Source: Elusimicrobia bacterium GWD2_63_28 (GTDB lineage Bacteria > Elusimicrobiota > Elusimicrobia > Elusimicrobiales > UBA9959). From it: a DNA stretch of 60,298 bases. Position 1 is the stretch's first letter. Every line of letters starts with the position of its first letter. Below the pieces are notes generated by a model that was given only the letters and a program-made list of their open reading frames with translations, did no database searches and was not told the origin of the DNA. The position numbers and the translations under genes were made by a program. The stretch lies in the NCBI GenBank assembly GCA_001799895.1, contig MGUI01000031.1, positions 1 through 60,298 on the forward strand. The letters run 5' to 3'. Of the stretch, positions 44,981 to 53,163 are shown piece by piece.

Positions 44981-46270
44981 ATGTTAAGGACGGCACTGGC
45001 TGCCGCGATGCTGGCGCTGGCGCCCTGCGCCTACGCCGGCACCGAGGTCTATATCGGCGTCTCCCCGGCCCTGGAAGGCAAGCGGGACGCCCTGGCCATG
45101 GCCAATTTCCATCCCTCCAGGCCGCAAAACCCGGCCGACCTGGCGCTGGCGGAAACCTTCAGGGAAATAATCCGCGCCGACCTGCTCTACTCCCGCTACT
45201 TTGAGATCAAGGAAGACCCGCTCTCCCCCGCCAACCTGAACAACAGCAAAGAATCCCTGGCCTGGTGGAAAGGACTGGCGGGGCACCTCATCACCGGGCG
45301 CGCGCAGGACTCCGGGACGGTCTGGACCTTTACCGCCGCGCTCTACGACCTGTCCACCGGCAAGAAAATAACCGAGAAGTTCTACCAGGGCGAAAAGCGG
45401 GCCCTGCGGCGCGCGGCCCACATGTTCTCCGACGACGTGACGCTGAAGCTGACGGGCAAGCCCGGCATCGCCCACTCCAAGCTGGCCTTCGCCAACAACT
45501 CCACCGGGCGCAAAGAGATCTGGATGGCGGACTACGACGGCGAGAACCTGACCAAGCTCACTTCAGACAACAGCATCAACCTGCTGCCGCGCTGGTCCAC
45601 CGACGCGATGCGCATCTATTACACCACTTACCGCTGGGGCAACCCCGACATGTTCGAGATAGACCTGAAGGCCGGCAAGATCAAGCCCTTCACCACCTTC
45701 CAGGGCCTCAACATCCCAGGCGGCTTCTCGCCCGACGGCATGACCATGGTGATGACCCTTTCCCGCGGCGAGGACCCCGGCATCTACACGCTGAACGTGG
45801 TCACCAGGAAAGTGAAGAAGCTGCTGAAGAATTTCGGCGTCAGCTCCTCCCCCACCTGGTCGCCCGACGGCAAGCAGGTGGCTTTCGTCTCGGACCGCTC
45901 CGGCAACCCGCAGCTCTACGTGCTGGAAGTGGAGACGGGCAAGACCCGCAAGCTCACCCGCCTGAACTGGTGCGACTCCCCCTCGTGGTCCCCTTCGGGG
46001 CAATGGATAGTTTTTTCCGGCCGGGAAACGCCCAAAGAGAAGTTCAATATTTTCATAACCGACATCACGGGCAGCCAGATACGCCGGCTGACCGTCGGCG
46101 CCGGCGACAACGAGGACCCGTCCTGGTCGCCCGACGGCAGGTTCGTTGCCTTCACCACCACGCGCCGCGGCAAGAGGGAGATCTTCGTGATGGACGGGGA
46201 CGGCAGCGCCCCGCACCCGCTGGTAGAGGAGCTGAAGGGCAATTCGTTCACGCCCAACTGGTCGCCCTAG
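44981..46270 (+). CDS. tolB: Tol-Pal periplasmic beta-propeller protein TolB
   Basis: The 429-residue protein has a signal peptide (cleavage near AYA-G, residue 19). An alpha/beta N-terminal domain follows at about 20-160 with the TolB-typical RADLLYSRYF. A six-bladed propeller at about 165-429 is built from WSPDG repeats (SPTWSPDGKQVAFVSDRSG, DPSWSPDGRFVAFTTTRRG). TolB interacts with Pal and TolA in the periplasm. The operon ends here at a strong terminator. No tolQ, tolR or tolA was seen in the window. Confidence 0.95.
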   Translation: MLRTALAAAMLALAPCAYAGTEVYIGVSPALEGKRDALAMANFHPSRPQNPADLALAETFREIIRADLLYSRYFEIKEDPLSPANLNNSKESLAWWKGLAGHLITGRAQDSGTVWTFTAALYDLSTGKKITEKFYQGEKRALRRAAHMFSDDVTLKLTGKPGIAHSKLAFANNSTGRKEIWMADYDGENLTKLTSDNSINLLPRWSTDAMRIYYTTYRWGNPDMFEIDLKAGKIKPFTTFQGLNIPGGFSPDGMTMVMTLSRGEDPGIYTLNVVTRKVKKLLKNFGVSSSPTWSPDGKQVAFVSDRSGNPQLYVLEVETGKTRKLTRLNWCDSPSWSPSGQWIVFSGRETPKEKFNIFITDITGSQIRRLTVGAGDNEDPSWSPDGRFVAFTTTRRGKREIFVMDGDGSAPHPLVEELKGNSFTPNWSP

Positions 46271-46293
46271 CGGGAACGATAAGGCGGGGAAAT

Positions 46294-46323
46294 AAAAAAG
46301 CGGAACAAGGTTCCGCTTTTTTT
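46294..46323. terminator. Bidirectional rho-independent terminator between tolB and the tdk operon
   Basis: AAAAAA-GCGGAAC-AAG-GTTCCGC-TTTTTTT lies between convergent genes. It suits tolB on the plus strand and the epimerase-tdk-transposase-domain operon on the minus strand. Confidence 0.9.
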
Positions 46324-46339
46324 ATTGGCGCGGACGCGC

Positions 46340-46837
46340 CTACGGGAAGAAGGAGCGCAGCTTGCCCAGCAAAGCTGACCAGAGGCCCTCGTCCGGGGCG
46401 GCGGGACGGGAAGCGCGGAACTTGAGGTCCTTGTTGGCCTTCAGCGCGGCCGCCAGCTCCCCCTCGAGCAGCGCCAGGAACTCGCTGCCCAGCCGCTTGC
46501 GCCGCTCGGAGAGTATGCCCGGGTTGATGACGTCCTCTACCGCGAAATATTCCTGGCCGCAGAAAGCCTGGATGTAGGGGCTCTCCATGAATTCGGCCAC
46601 GGCGTCCTCGTCGGAGAGCGCCTTCAGCTGCTTCACTATCAGCAGGCCGCAGACCAGGCGCGAGTCCTTGGCGGGGCGCCCGTAGCCGGCCGCGAAATAC
46701 CGGCCGTATTCTTCGTCCAGCTTCTCCCAGGGCAGCAGTTCGGCCAGCTTCAGCCAGCGGTTGGAGTCGGCCAGCTTGGAGCCCAGGTGAAAAAGTTTGC
46801 CGAACAGGGTAGGGTTGAATTTTTCGGAGCGGTACAT
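46340..46837 (-). CDS. Stand-alone transposase N-terminal domain (DUF772/IS5-like), catalytic part absent
   Basis: The 165-residue protein matches the N-terminal domain of IS5/IS1182-type transposases: a basic start (MYRSEKFNPTLFGKLF), NRWLKLAELLPWEKLDEEYGRYF, RPAKDSRLVCGLLIVKQLKALSDEDAVAEFMESPYIQAFCG, then RKRLGSEF. The DDE catalytic domain that normally follows is missing. The frame instead closes with a short Ala/Lys segment ending LLGKLRSFFP, and a terminator follows. The start lies one base after the tdk stop, so it is embedded in the tdk operon with no terminal inverted repeats visible. It could be a truncated insertion-sequence relic or a domesticated DNA-binding protein. The intact frame and tight spacing favour retention. 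Confidence 0.75.
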   Translation of the reverse strand: MYRSEKFNPTLFGKLFHLGSKLADSNRWLKLAELLPWEKLDEEYGRYFAAGYGRPAKDSRLVCGLLIVKQLKALSDEDAVAEFMESPYIQAFCGQEYFAVEDVINPGILSERRKRLGSEFLALLEGELAAALKANKDLKFRASRPAAPDEGLWSALLGKLRSFFP

Positions 46838-46838
46838 T

Positions 46839-47402
46839 TTATTTCTCGGGCTGGAAGCACTTGCGGCAGCGGGCCTCGTACTTGTCGCCGGCGCCGACCA
46901 CTATGCGCTTGCCGGAATCCGTCAGGCGCTGGCTGAAATGCGCCGGGTTGCCGCAAACCATGCAGATGGCCAGGTTCTTGGTGACGAACTCGGCCACTGC
47001 CATCAGCTTGGCCATGTTGTCGAAAGCCGCGCCGCGGTAATCCTGGTCGAGCCCGGCCACTATCACTCGCCGGCCGGAGTTGGCCAGCTTCTGGGCCACT
47101 TCCACTATCTCGGGGCCGAAGAAGTGCGCTTCGTCTATGCCTACCACCTGCGTGTCCTTGGCCACTTCTTTCAGGATCTCTTTGGCGGTCTTCACCGGGT
47201 GCGCGGCCAGCGTGGACTTGTCGTGCGAAACCAGGTGCTCCTTGGCGTAGCGCACGTCGAGGTGCGAGTTGAACACCTGCACCTTCTGCTTGGCGATATT
47301 GGCGAGCTTCAGGCGGCGGATGAGCTCCTGAGTCTTGCCCGAGAACATGCTGCCGCAGACCACCTCTATCCAGCCCGACGACGACGAGACGTTGAAGATC
47401 AT
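46839..47402 (-). CDS. tdk: Thymidine kinase
   Basis: The 187-residue type II thymidine kinase phosphorylates thymidine (salvage). P-loop GSMFSGKT lies near residues 17-24, the Walker B-type DEAHFF is present, and two zinc-binding pairs are visible (CMVCGNPAHF and CRKC near the end). The ATG at 47402 is chosen because it overlaps the upstream epimerase stop as ATGA, with a purine-rich GGGGGAAG just before. A GTG at 47414 is an alternative giving four more residues. Confidence 0.93.
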   Translation of the reverse strand: MIFNVSSSSGWIEVVCGSMFSGKTQELIRRLKLANIAKQKVQVFNSHLDVRYAKEHLVSHDKSTLAAHPVKTAKEILKEVAKDTQVVGIDEAHFFGPEIVEVAQKLANSGRRVIVAGLDQDYRGAAFDNMAKLMAVAEFVTKNLAICMVCGNPAHFSQRLTDSGKRIVVGAGDKYEARCRKCFQPEK

Positions 47403-48352
47403 TTCTTCCCCCACTTCGCGGAAAAATAGTCCCAGGTCAGGCGGAGCCCTTCCGGAAATTTGACCAGCGGCTTGTAACCCAGCTCGCGGCGGGCCAGGCC
47501 TATCGCCGAATAAGTCTTGCGGATGTCGCCCTTGCGCTTGGGGGAGAATGTCCTGGCCACCTTGCGGCCCGTTATCTGTTCCAGCTGGCGCACGATGTCG
47601 AGCAGGGAGATGTTGGTGCCAGTGGCGACGTTTATGGTAAGGCCGGAGACGCGGGCCGGGGCCAGCGCCGCGCGGATATTCCCGTCCACGACGTTGGCCA
47701 CATAGGTGAAGTCCCGGGACTGTTTGCCGTCCCAGTGTATCTCCAGCGGCTTGCCCTCCACCATCAGCTCCATGAAGCGCGGGATGACAGCGGAGTACAT
47801 GGATTCGGGGTTCTGCCGGGGGCCGAACACGTTGAAGTAGCGCAGCGCCACGGTCTCGAGGCCGAAGGTCCGGGCGTAGACACGGCAGTAGTTTTCGCCG
47901 GCCAGCTTGCTGACGGCGTAAGGAGAAACGGGCATGGTAGGCAGGTCTTCAGTCTGGGGGAAGATGTCGCATTCGCCGTAGGCGGAGCTGGTGGCGGCGT
48001 AGACGAAGCGCTTCACGCCGGCGGCCCTGGCCGCCATCAGGGCGTTGAGCGTGCCGGTGGCGTTGTTGTCGTGCGCGGCCATGGGGTTGTCCACCGACTT
48101 GGGGACCGAGCGGAAAGCGGCCTGGTGCAGGACGTAGGTTGCGCCCTTCATGGCCTTGGCAAGGTCTGCCGGCCGGCGCAGGTCGCCCTTCACCAGCTCG
48201 AACTTGCCTTTGAAGGGCTCGAGGTTTTCCTTCTTGCCCGTCGAGAAATTGTCGAACACGCGCACGCGGCAGCCGCGGCGCAGCAGCTCCTCCACTATAT
48301 TGGAGCCTATGAACCCGGCTCCCCCGGTAACAAGCCAAAGCGGTTTTTTCAT
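47399..48352 (-). CDS. NAD-dependent sugar-nucleotide epimerase/dehydratase (UDP-hexose or UDP-HexNAc 4-epimerase type)
   Basis: The 317-residue extended short-chain dehydrogenase has the NAD-binding glycine motif TGGAGFIG (residues about 8-15), an ATSSAYG segment and catalytic Y-A-V-S-K. Family motifs ALRYFNVFGPRQ and SRDFTYV follow. Its closest type from memory is WbpP/GalE-like 4-epimerases acting on UDP-sugars for surface polysaccharides, but substrate cannot be set by eye. The ATG at 48352 is used, because the Rossmann fold begins there and an upstream ATG would add 13 unrelated residues. It overlaps tdk by 4 bases. Confidence 0.85.
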   Translation of the reverse strand: MKKPLWLVTGGAGFIGSNIVEELLRRGCRVRVFDNFSTGKKENLEPFKGKFELVKGDLRRPADLAKAMKGATYVLHQAAFRSVPKSVDNPMAAHDNNATGTLNALMAARAAGVKRFVYAATSSAYGECDIFPQTEDLPTMPVSPYAVSKLAGENYCRVYARTFGLETVALRYFNVFGPRQNPESMYSAVIPRFMELMVEGKPLEIHWDGKQSRDFTYVANVVDGNIRAALAPARVSGLTINVATGTNISLLDIVRQLEQITGRKVARTFSPKRKGDIRKTYSAIGLARRELGYKPLVKFPEGLRLTWDYFSAKWGKK

Positions 48353-48539
48353 ATTTTTATTTAAACTCCCGCTATAGTTTATCATTTTCAAAATTAAGTT
48401 TAAAACAGGGCCGCGGCACCGCCCCCCCCGGCCGCCCGCGGCGCGCGAGAATTAGGTTGCCCACAGGCCTGCCGTAAAATGTAGAATATTGTCAGTATAT
48501 AGCAGGCACGGACTCGCCGCTGCCGGCACTTAAGAAAGC

Positions 48540-50054
48540 ATGAACACGGAAAAGCCTCAATTTGAAGCGGTCGACCCTGCAATTATTTGCGGCGGCATGG
48601 GCGTCCGCATTTCCTGGTGGGTCATGTCCCGGATAGTTTCCATGATGGGCGGCCTGGGCGTAGTGTCCGGGACCGGCCTTGAAATAGTGTACCCGCGCCT
48701 GCTGCAGGACGGGGATCCCGGCGGCCACGTGCGCCGCGCCTTCAACGAGCTCACCCGCCGCCAGCCGTCGCTGGCCGGCCCGGTCTGGGAAATTTTCGAC
48801 AAGTACTACATCGAAGGCGGCCGGGCCGCCGGCACCCCTTACAAGCCGGTGCCTTCCTGCCGGCTGACGCGCATAGACAATTTCCGCCCCGGCCCCGACT
48901 CCTTCTGGGAACTGCCCAGGGAGATGCAGGTGCTGGTGCTGGCCGCCAATTTCGCCGAAGTCTGGCTGGCCAAAGAGGGGCATGACAAGCCAGTAGGTAT
49001 AAATTTCCTGCGCAAGGTGGAGCGGCCCCTGCCGTGGGCGCTGTACGGCGCCATGCTGGCCGGCGCCGCCTACGTGCTGGTGGGCGCCGGCAGCCCCGAC
49101 GAATTGCCCGCCATGATAGAGAAGCTTTCCAGGCATGAGCCGACCGCCATGTCCTTCAAGGTCTACGGCGCCCGCTCGGATTCCGGCGCCTTCTACGCCG
49201 CGGTCAGGCCCGGGACTTTAAATACCGGCGGCGAGAACCTGACCCCGCCTAAATTCCTGGCCATCGTTTCCTCTTTCGGCCTGGCCAGGGAACTGGCCGG
49301 AAACCCGGTCACCAGGCCTTACGGCTTCGTGGTGGAAGGCTCCGAGGCCGGAGGCCACAGCGCCGCCCCCGCCATGATGCGTTTTGACGCCGCCGGCAAG
49401 CCGCTGCTGGTCTACACCGACAAAGACCGCGCCGATGTAGGCGCCATAGCCGGACTCGGACTCCCGTTCTGGCTGGCCGGAGCTTACGCCAACCACGCCC
49501 GCCTCAAGTACGCGCGTGATATGGGCGCGGCGGGCATACAGTTCGGCACGCTGGCCGCCCTCTCTTCCCAGTCCGGGCTGGAGCCTGGGCTCAGGTCGCG
49601 GGTAATGAAACTGCTGGCCTCAGGGGAGCTGAAGGTCACTAACGCGCTGGTTTCCCCCACAGGCTTCCCCTTCAAAGTGGCGCAGGTGCCGGGCACAATT
49701 TCCGAAGAAGCCGTGTACCAGGCCCGCCGCCGCCGCTGCGACATTGGCCTGCTGCAGACCCCCTATTTGAAACCTGACGGCTCGCTCGGCTACCGCTGTC
49801 CGGCCGAGCCCGTGGACGCCTTCGTCTCCAAGGGCGGCCGGGCGCAGAACACCGCCGGGCGCGTCTGCCTGTGCAACGCGCTGCTGGCCGCCGCCGCCGT
49901 GCCGCAGGTGCAGCAGGACGGCTACGTAGAGCCGGCCATAGTAACCCTGGGCGAAGATCTGGACTCGGCCCGCGAACTGCTGGCCTCACTGCCGCCGGGG
50001 CATGAAACCTACACCATCGGCAAAGCGCTGAAATTCCTGCGCGAGCCGGCCTGA
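48540..50054 (+). CDS. Nitronate monooxygenase/2-nitropropane dioxygenase-like flavoprotein
   Basis: The 504-residue protein is an FMN-dependent TIM-barrel of the NMO/FabK superfamily. It has an N-terminal GGMGVRIS with SMMGGLGVVSG, a central GSEAGGHSAAP that carries the conserved histidine, and GAAGIQFGTLAALSSQSG near the phosphate-binding end. It is longer than typical nitronate monooxygenases (about 320-380), with an extra N-terminal region (residues about 50-130) and a C-terminal Cys-containing segment (CDIGLLQTPYLK, RVCLCNALL). True substrate is unknown, and enoyl-reductase-like PfaD homologues are another possibility. It stands alone on the plus strand, divergent from the epimerase and convergent with lptD. 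Confidence 0.8.
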   Translation: MNTEKPQFEAVDPAIICGGMGVRISWWVMSRIVSMMGGLGVVSGTGLEIVYPRLLQDGDPGGHVRRAFNELTRRQPSLAGPVWEIFDKYYIEGGRAAGTPYKPVPSCRLTRIDNFRPGPDSFWELPREMQVLVLAANFAEVWLAKEGHDKPVGINFLRKVERPLPWALYGAMLAGAAYVLVGAGSPDELPAMIEKLSRHEPTAMSFKVYGARSDSGAFYAAVRPGTLNTGGENLTPPKFLAIVSSFGLARELAGNPVTRPYGFVVEGSEAGGHSAAPAMMRFDAAGKPLLVYTDKDRADVGAIAGLGLPFWLAGAYANHARLKYARDMGAAGIQFGTLAALSSQSGLEPGLRSRVMKLLASGELKVTNALVSPTGFPFKVAQVPGTISEEAVYQARRRRCDIGLLQTPYLKPDGSLGYRCPAEPVDAFVSKGGRAQNTAGRVCLCNALLAAAAVPQVQQDGYVEPAIVTLGEDLDSARELLASLPPGHETYTIGKALKFLREPA

Positions 50055-50099
50055 GCCCCGCCGCGGGCCCCCAACAAAAACAATAATATCGGAATCGGG

Positions 50100-52184
50100 C
50101 TAGTCCCTGACCGCGCCTTCCTGGCGCCAGGGATGCCAGAACTGCCTGGATTTTTCCTCCAGGCTGTCATAGCGCACCGGGTCGTTCATCTTCAGGTTCA
50201 CGAAGAAGAAGAACTCTTTGACGCCGCCGGAGCGCACGCGGAAGTCCCAGCGCGTGCGGAAGTCGTGGAACTCCCTGTACAGGGTGACGGCTTTTTCGAA
50301 GAACTTGAACGACTGGAATTTGCCGAACCCGTCGGGCACCAGCCGGTAGCGCAGCACCGCCTCGGCGCGCCATTTAGAGGTGCGCCAGGGCCTGAAGCCG
50401 AAGGTATTGCTGAGCACCCACGCCTCGGGGTCGGTGCTGTAATTAGCCACGCCCAGGCCGAAATACCGTTCTTTGTCTCCCGCGCTGGCCTGCGCCACGA
50501 AGCCCTGGTTGCCTGACGCGAAACTGTAGGAATTCTGCGCGTAAAGGTCCAGCGACGGGCGCGGCGCGTAGTAAGCCTCCGTGATCAGCGGCGATAGCCG
50601 GCGCGCGAAGGACGCGGTGTAATAACTGCGCAGGTCATAAGAGGTGCGGGCCCGGAAATAGGCGCTGCTGCGCGCCATGATGAACAGGTCGGCGTATACC
50701 GATTCCAGTTCCTGCCCCTTGTCCACCGAGCTGCGGTCCACGGAGAACCTGTTCTCGCGCAGGCGCTGCGTGTTGGCATAGCGGAGGTCCATGGAGCCCC
50801 AGGGCCGGTCGTAGCGCAGGTTCAGGCTGCCGCCGTAGCGGCCTATCCAGGCGTCGCCGGCGGAGGGCGCGGTTGAAAGAAACACCGCCTGGTCGTAAAA
50901 AGCCGAGGGCGACAGGATCAGCCTGCGGCTGAGCGGCACCGTCTTGGAGACCGTCCAGGCGCCGCGGCCTTTCTTCTGGTAATACGGGAGGTCGGCCTCT
51001 TTGGCGTTCTCGAAGTAGCCGGCAAAAGAGTTCAGCACCGGCAGGCGCAGCACGGTGAAGGGCACCGTATTGAAATCCAGCCTCGGGGCGGACTCATAGG
51101 CCTTGCGGAATTTCTCCGGGTCGGCGGCGGACCGCTCGTCTCGGCCGTAGGCGCTCAGCCGGGTGACGGTATAGTTGGTCTTGCGGGTGAAGGCCAGGCT
51201 GGCCTGCTTATCCGGGCTGACGGCGAAAGGGTTGGTGCGGAAGAAATCGTTGTTGAAGGCCGGGTCCGAGATCAGCCTGAAGAAAGACTGGCTGTAATAC
51301 TGCGCCGGGTCGGATTCGTTGAACTTGTTGAAAGAATGCCAGTAGCCGCCGTTGAGGCCCCAGCGGTCGGTCTCCCGCCCGTACTCCCGGATGCGGTAGG
51401 CTGAAATATTGGTGATATTCTTCTCGGCCTGATTATAGTCGATTTCGCCGCCCATGCCCACGCCGCGGCGCGCGAAATAGTCCAGGTACGCCTTCACGCG
51501 CGTGTTCGGGTTAAGCCTGTACATGTAGTTGGACTTCACAAAGAGGCCGTTGCGCTCGTCGTAGCCGGGGTAGAAGTAGCTGACGAAAGGGGTGCCCCGG
51601 CCCATGGGCTTATAGATCACGGGGAAATAAAAGACCGGGATCTTGCCGAGGAAGAAGACCGTATTGTAGGCCAGGAAATAGCGGTCCGGGTAGAGGCGGA
51701 TGCGCGAGGCGCGCAGCCTGTAATGCGGCGGCTCCTCGTCGCAGCTGGTCAGGCTGGCCTTCCTGAAGTTGTAGCCCTCGCTGTCGAACTTCACCGAGCG
51801 CCCGCGGAAGACGAAATTCCTGATGAGGAAGCGCCCGTCGGTTATCCGGCCGGAATTGTTGCCGTAGTCGTAGAAGCCGCTGCGCCCGTAAACCGTGCCG
51901 GTATCGTCGTCCATGACGAAGTCCGAGGGCGAGACCACCGTGCGGCTGGCCATGTCCACCGACAGGTTCCTGGCCCGTATCAGTTTGAGCTGCTTGCCTT
52001 CCGGCGACAGCTCTTCCAGCCGGACATTGCCCTCCAGGCCGACCACGCGCGTATATTCGTTGAAGCCGGCCGAATCCGCCTCGAAGCGCACCCGGTGCGT
52101 GCCGGTGGCGGAAGGCAAATCGTAAGCCCCGGCCGGGGAGGCGGCCAGCAGGGCGAACAGGCAGATGAATTTTCCAGCTTTCAA
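50100..52184 (-). CDS. lptD: LptD-like LPS-assembly outer-membrane protein
   Basis: The 694-residue protein has a signal peptide (KFICLFALLAASPAGA). An OstA/LptA-like jellyroll follows at about 25-150 (EGNVRLEELSPEGK). The conserved LptD segment TSCDEEPPHYRLRASRI comes next with YNTVFFLGKIPVFYFPVIYKP, then a long beta-barrel. LptD inserts lipopolysaccharide into the outer leaflet. In the mature chain I find only one cysteine (in TSCDEE), so the two inter-domain disulfides of E. coli LptD cannot form. The start codon is TTG at 52184, chosen for the signal peptide. No other lpt gene is nearby. It ends 45 bases from the convergent flavoprotein gene. Confidence 0.88.
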   Translation of the reverse strand: MKAGKFICLFALLAASPAGAYDLPSATGTHRVRFEADSAGFNEYTRVVGLEGNVRLEELSPEGKQLKLIRARNLSVDMASRTVVSPSDFVMDDDTGTVYGRSGFYDYGNNSGRITDGRFLIRNFVFRGRSVKFDSEGYNFRKASLTSCDEEPPHYRLRASRIRLYPDRYFLAYNTVFFLGKIPVFYFPVIYKPMGRGTPFVSYFYPGYDERNGLFVKSNYMYRLNPNTRVKAYLDYFARRGVGMGGEIDYNQAEKNITNISAYRIREYGRETDRWGLNGGYWHSFNKFNESDPAQYYSQSFFRLISDPAFNNDFFRTNPFAVSPDKQASLAFTRKTNYTVTRLSAYGRDERSAADPEKFRKAYESAPRLDFNTVPFTVLRLPVLNSFAGYFENAKEADLPYYQKKGRGAWTVSKTVPLSRRLILSPSAFYDQAVFLSTAPSAGDAWIGRYGGSLNLRYDRPWGSMDLRYANTQRLRENRFSVDRSSVDKGQELESVYADLFIMARSSAYFRARTSYDLRSYYTASFARRLSPLITEAYYAPRPSLDLYAQNSYSFASGNQGFVAQASAGDKERYFGLGVANYSTDPEAWVLSNTFGFRPWRTSKWRAEAVLRYRLVPDGFGKFQSFKFFEKAVTLYREFHDFRTRWDFRVRSGGVKEFFFFVNLKMNDPVRYDSLEEKSRQFWHPWRQEGAVRD

Positions 52185-52205
52185 TTTAAGCTCTTTGAAC
52201 CCGTG

Positions 52206-53150
52206 CTATTTCAGAGCCCTCTCTAGGCCGAACAGGGCCGCCCCGTGGGAGCCCAGGTCGGCGTCGTCGGAGATCTTTATCTGCACCCGCGCGAAGGGCG
52301 TCTTGATCTGCTGGCCGGACAGCGCCTTGCGCAGCGCCGGCATGAACCACTTGCGCGCGCGGGAAACCCCGCCCGTGAGCACCACGCAGCCCGGGTTCAG
52401 CACCAGTATCAAAGAAGCCAGGCCCATGCCGAGGCAGCGCCCGGTTTCGGCCCAAACCGCGCGGGCGGCGGCATTGCCGGCCTCCGCCGCGTTGGTCAGG
52501 CAGATGGTGTTGAACCGCTGCCGGTCGGGAGCGGCGAATTTCTTCACGAAGGCCGCTTCGTTCTTTATCAGCTCGCGGGCGCGGGCCATGATGGCGCGGC
52601 TGCCGCAGTAGGCTTCCAGGCAGCCTTTGCCGCCGCAGCCGCAGAGGCGGCCGTCAGGGATTATCTTCATGTGCCCGGCCTCGCCGGCCGAGCCGGAGGA
52701 ACCGTGGTAGAGTTTGCCGTCTATCACCATGCCCGAGCCGATGCCGGTGCCCAGCGTCAGCGTCAGCACGTCGTCGTACTTGCGCTTGAGCTCTATCTCA
52801 TAGGCGCCCCAGGCGGCCATATTGGCGTCGTTCTCCATGGCGCAGGGCAGGCCGGTGAGCTTTTCCAGCGGGGCGGTCAGCTTGACGTTGCGCCAGCCGA
52901 GGTTCGGCGCGAAGCGGAGCACGCCGCGCTCAGGGTCCACGTCACCGGCGGCGCCTATGCCCACGGAGACCAGCTGGCGGCCGTAGTCCCGGCGCAGGCC
53001 GTCCACGGCGGCCCCGAGGCGCTTGATGAAGGAGGCCGCCCCGAGCGCCGCCTCGGTCTTGAACCTTTCCTGCGCCAGCAGCTTGCCGGAGCGGTTCACC
53101 ACCACCAGTTTAGTATTCGTGCCGCCGATGTCTATGCCGATGCCGAGCAT
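52206..53150 (-). CDS. ROK-family sugar kinase (glucokinase type)
   Basis: The 314-residue protein has the ATP motif GIDIGGTNTKLVV (residues about 5-17), the sugar-binding/catalytic ENDANMAAWG and the ROK signature with zinc ligands (AGHMKIIPDGRLCGCGGKGCLEAYCG). It phosphorylates a hexose, most likely glucose, in the cytoplasm. N-acetylmannosamine and similar sugars cannot be excluded. It follows folC by 13 bases and precedes lptD by 21, so it is probably co-transcribed with the murA-folC series. Confidence 0.9.
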   Translation of the reverse strand: MLGIGIDIGGTNTKLVVVNRSGKLLAQERFKTEAALGAASFIKRLGAAVDGLRRDYGRQLVSVGIGAAGDVDPERGVLRFAPNLGWRNVKLTAPLEKLTGLPCAMENDANMAAWGAYEIELKRKYDDVLTLTLGTGIGSGMVIDGKLYHGSSGSAGEAGHMKIIPDGRLCGCGGKGCLEAYCGSRAIMARARELIKNEAAFVKKFAAPDRQRFNTICLTNAAEAGNAAARAVWAETGRCLGMGLASLILVLNPGCVVLTGGVSRARKWFMPALRKALSGQQIKTPFARVQIKISDDADLGSHGAALFGLERALK

Positions 53151-53163
53151 GGTCCCTCCGAAG

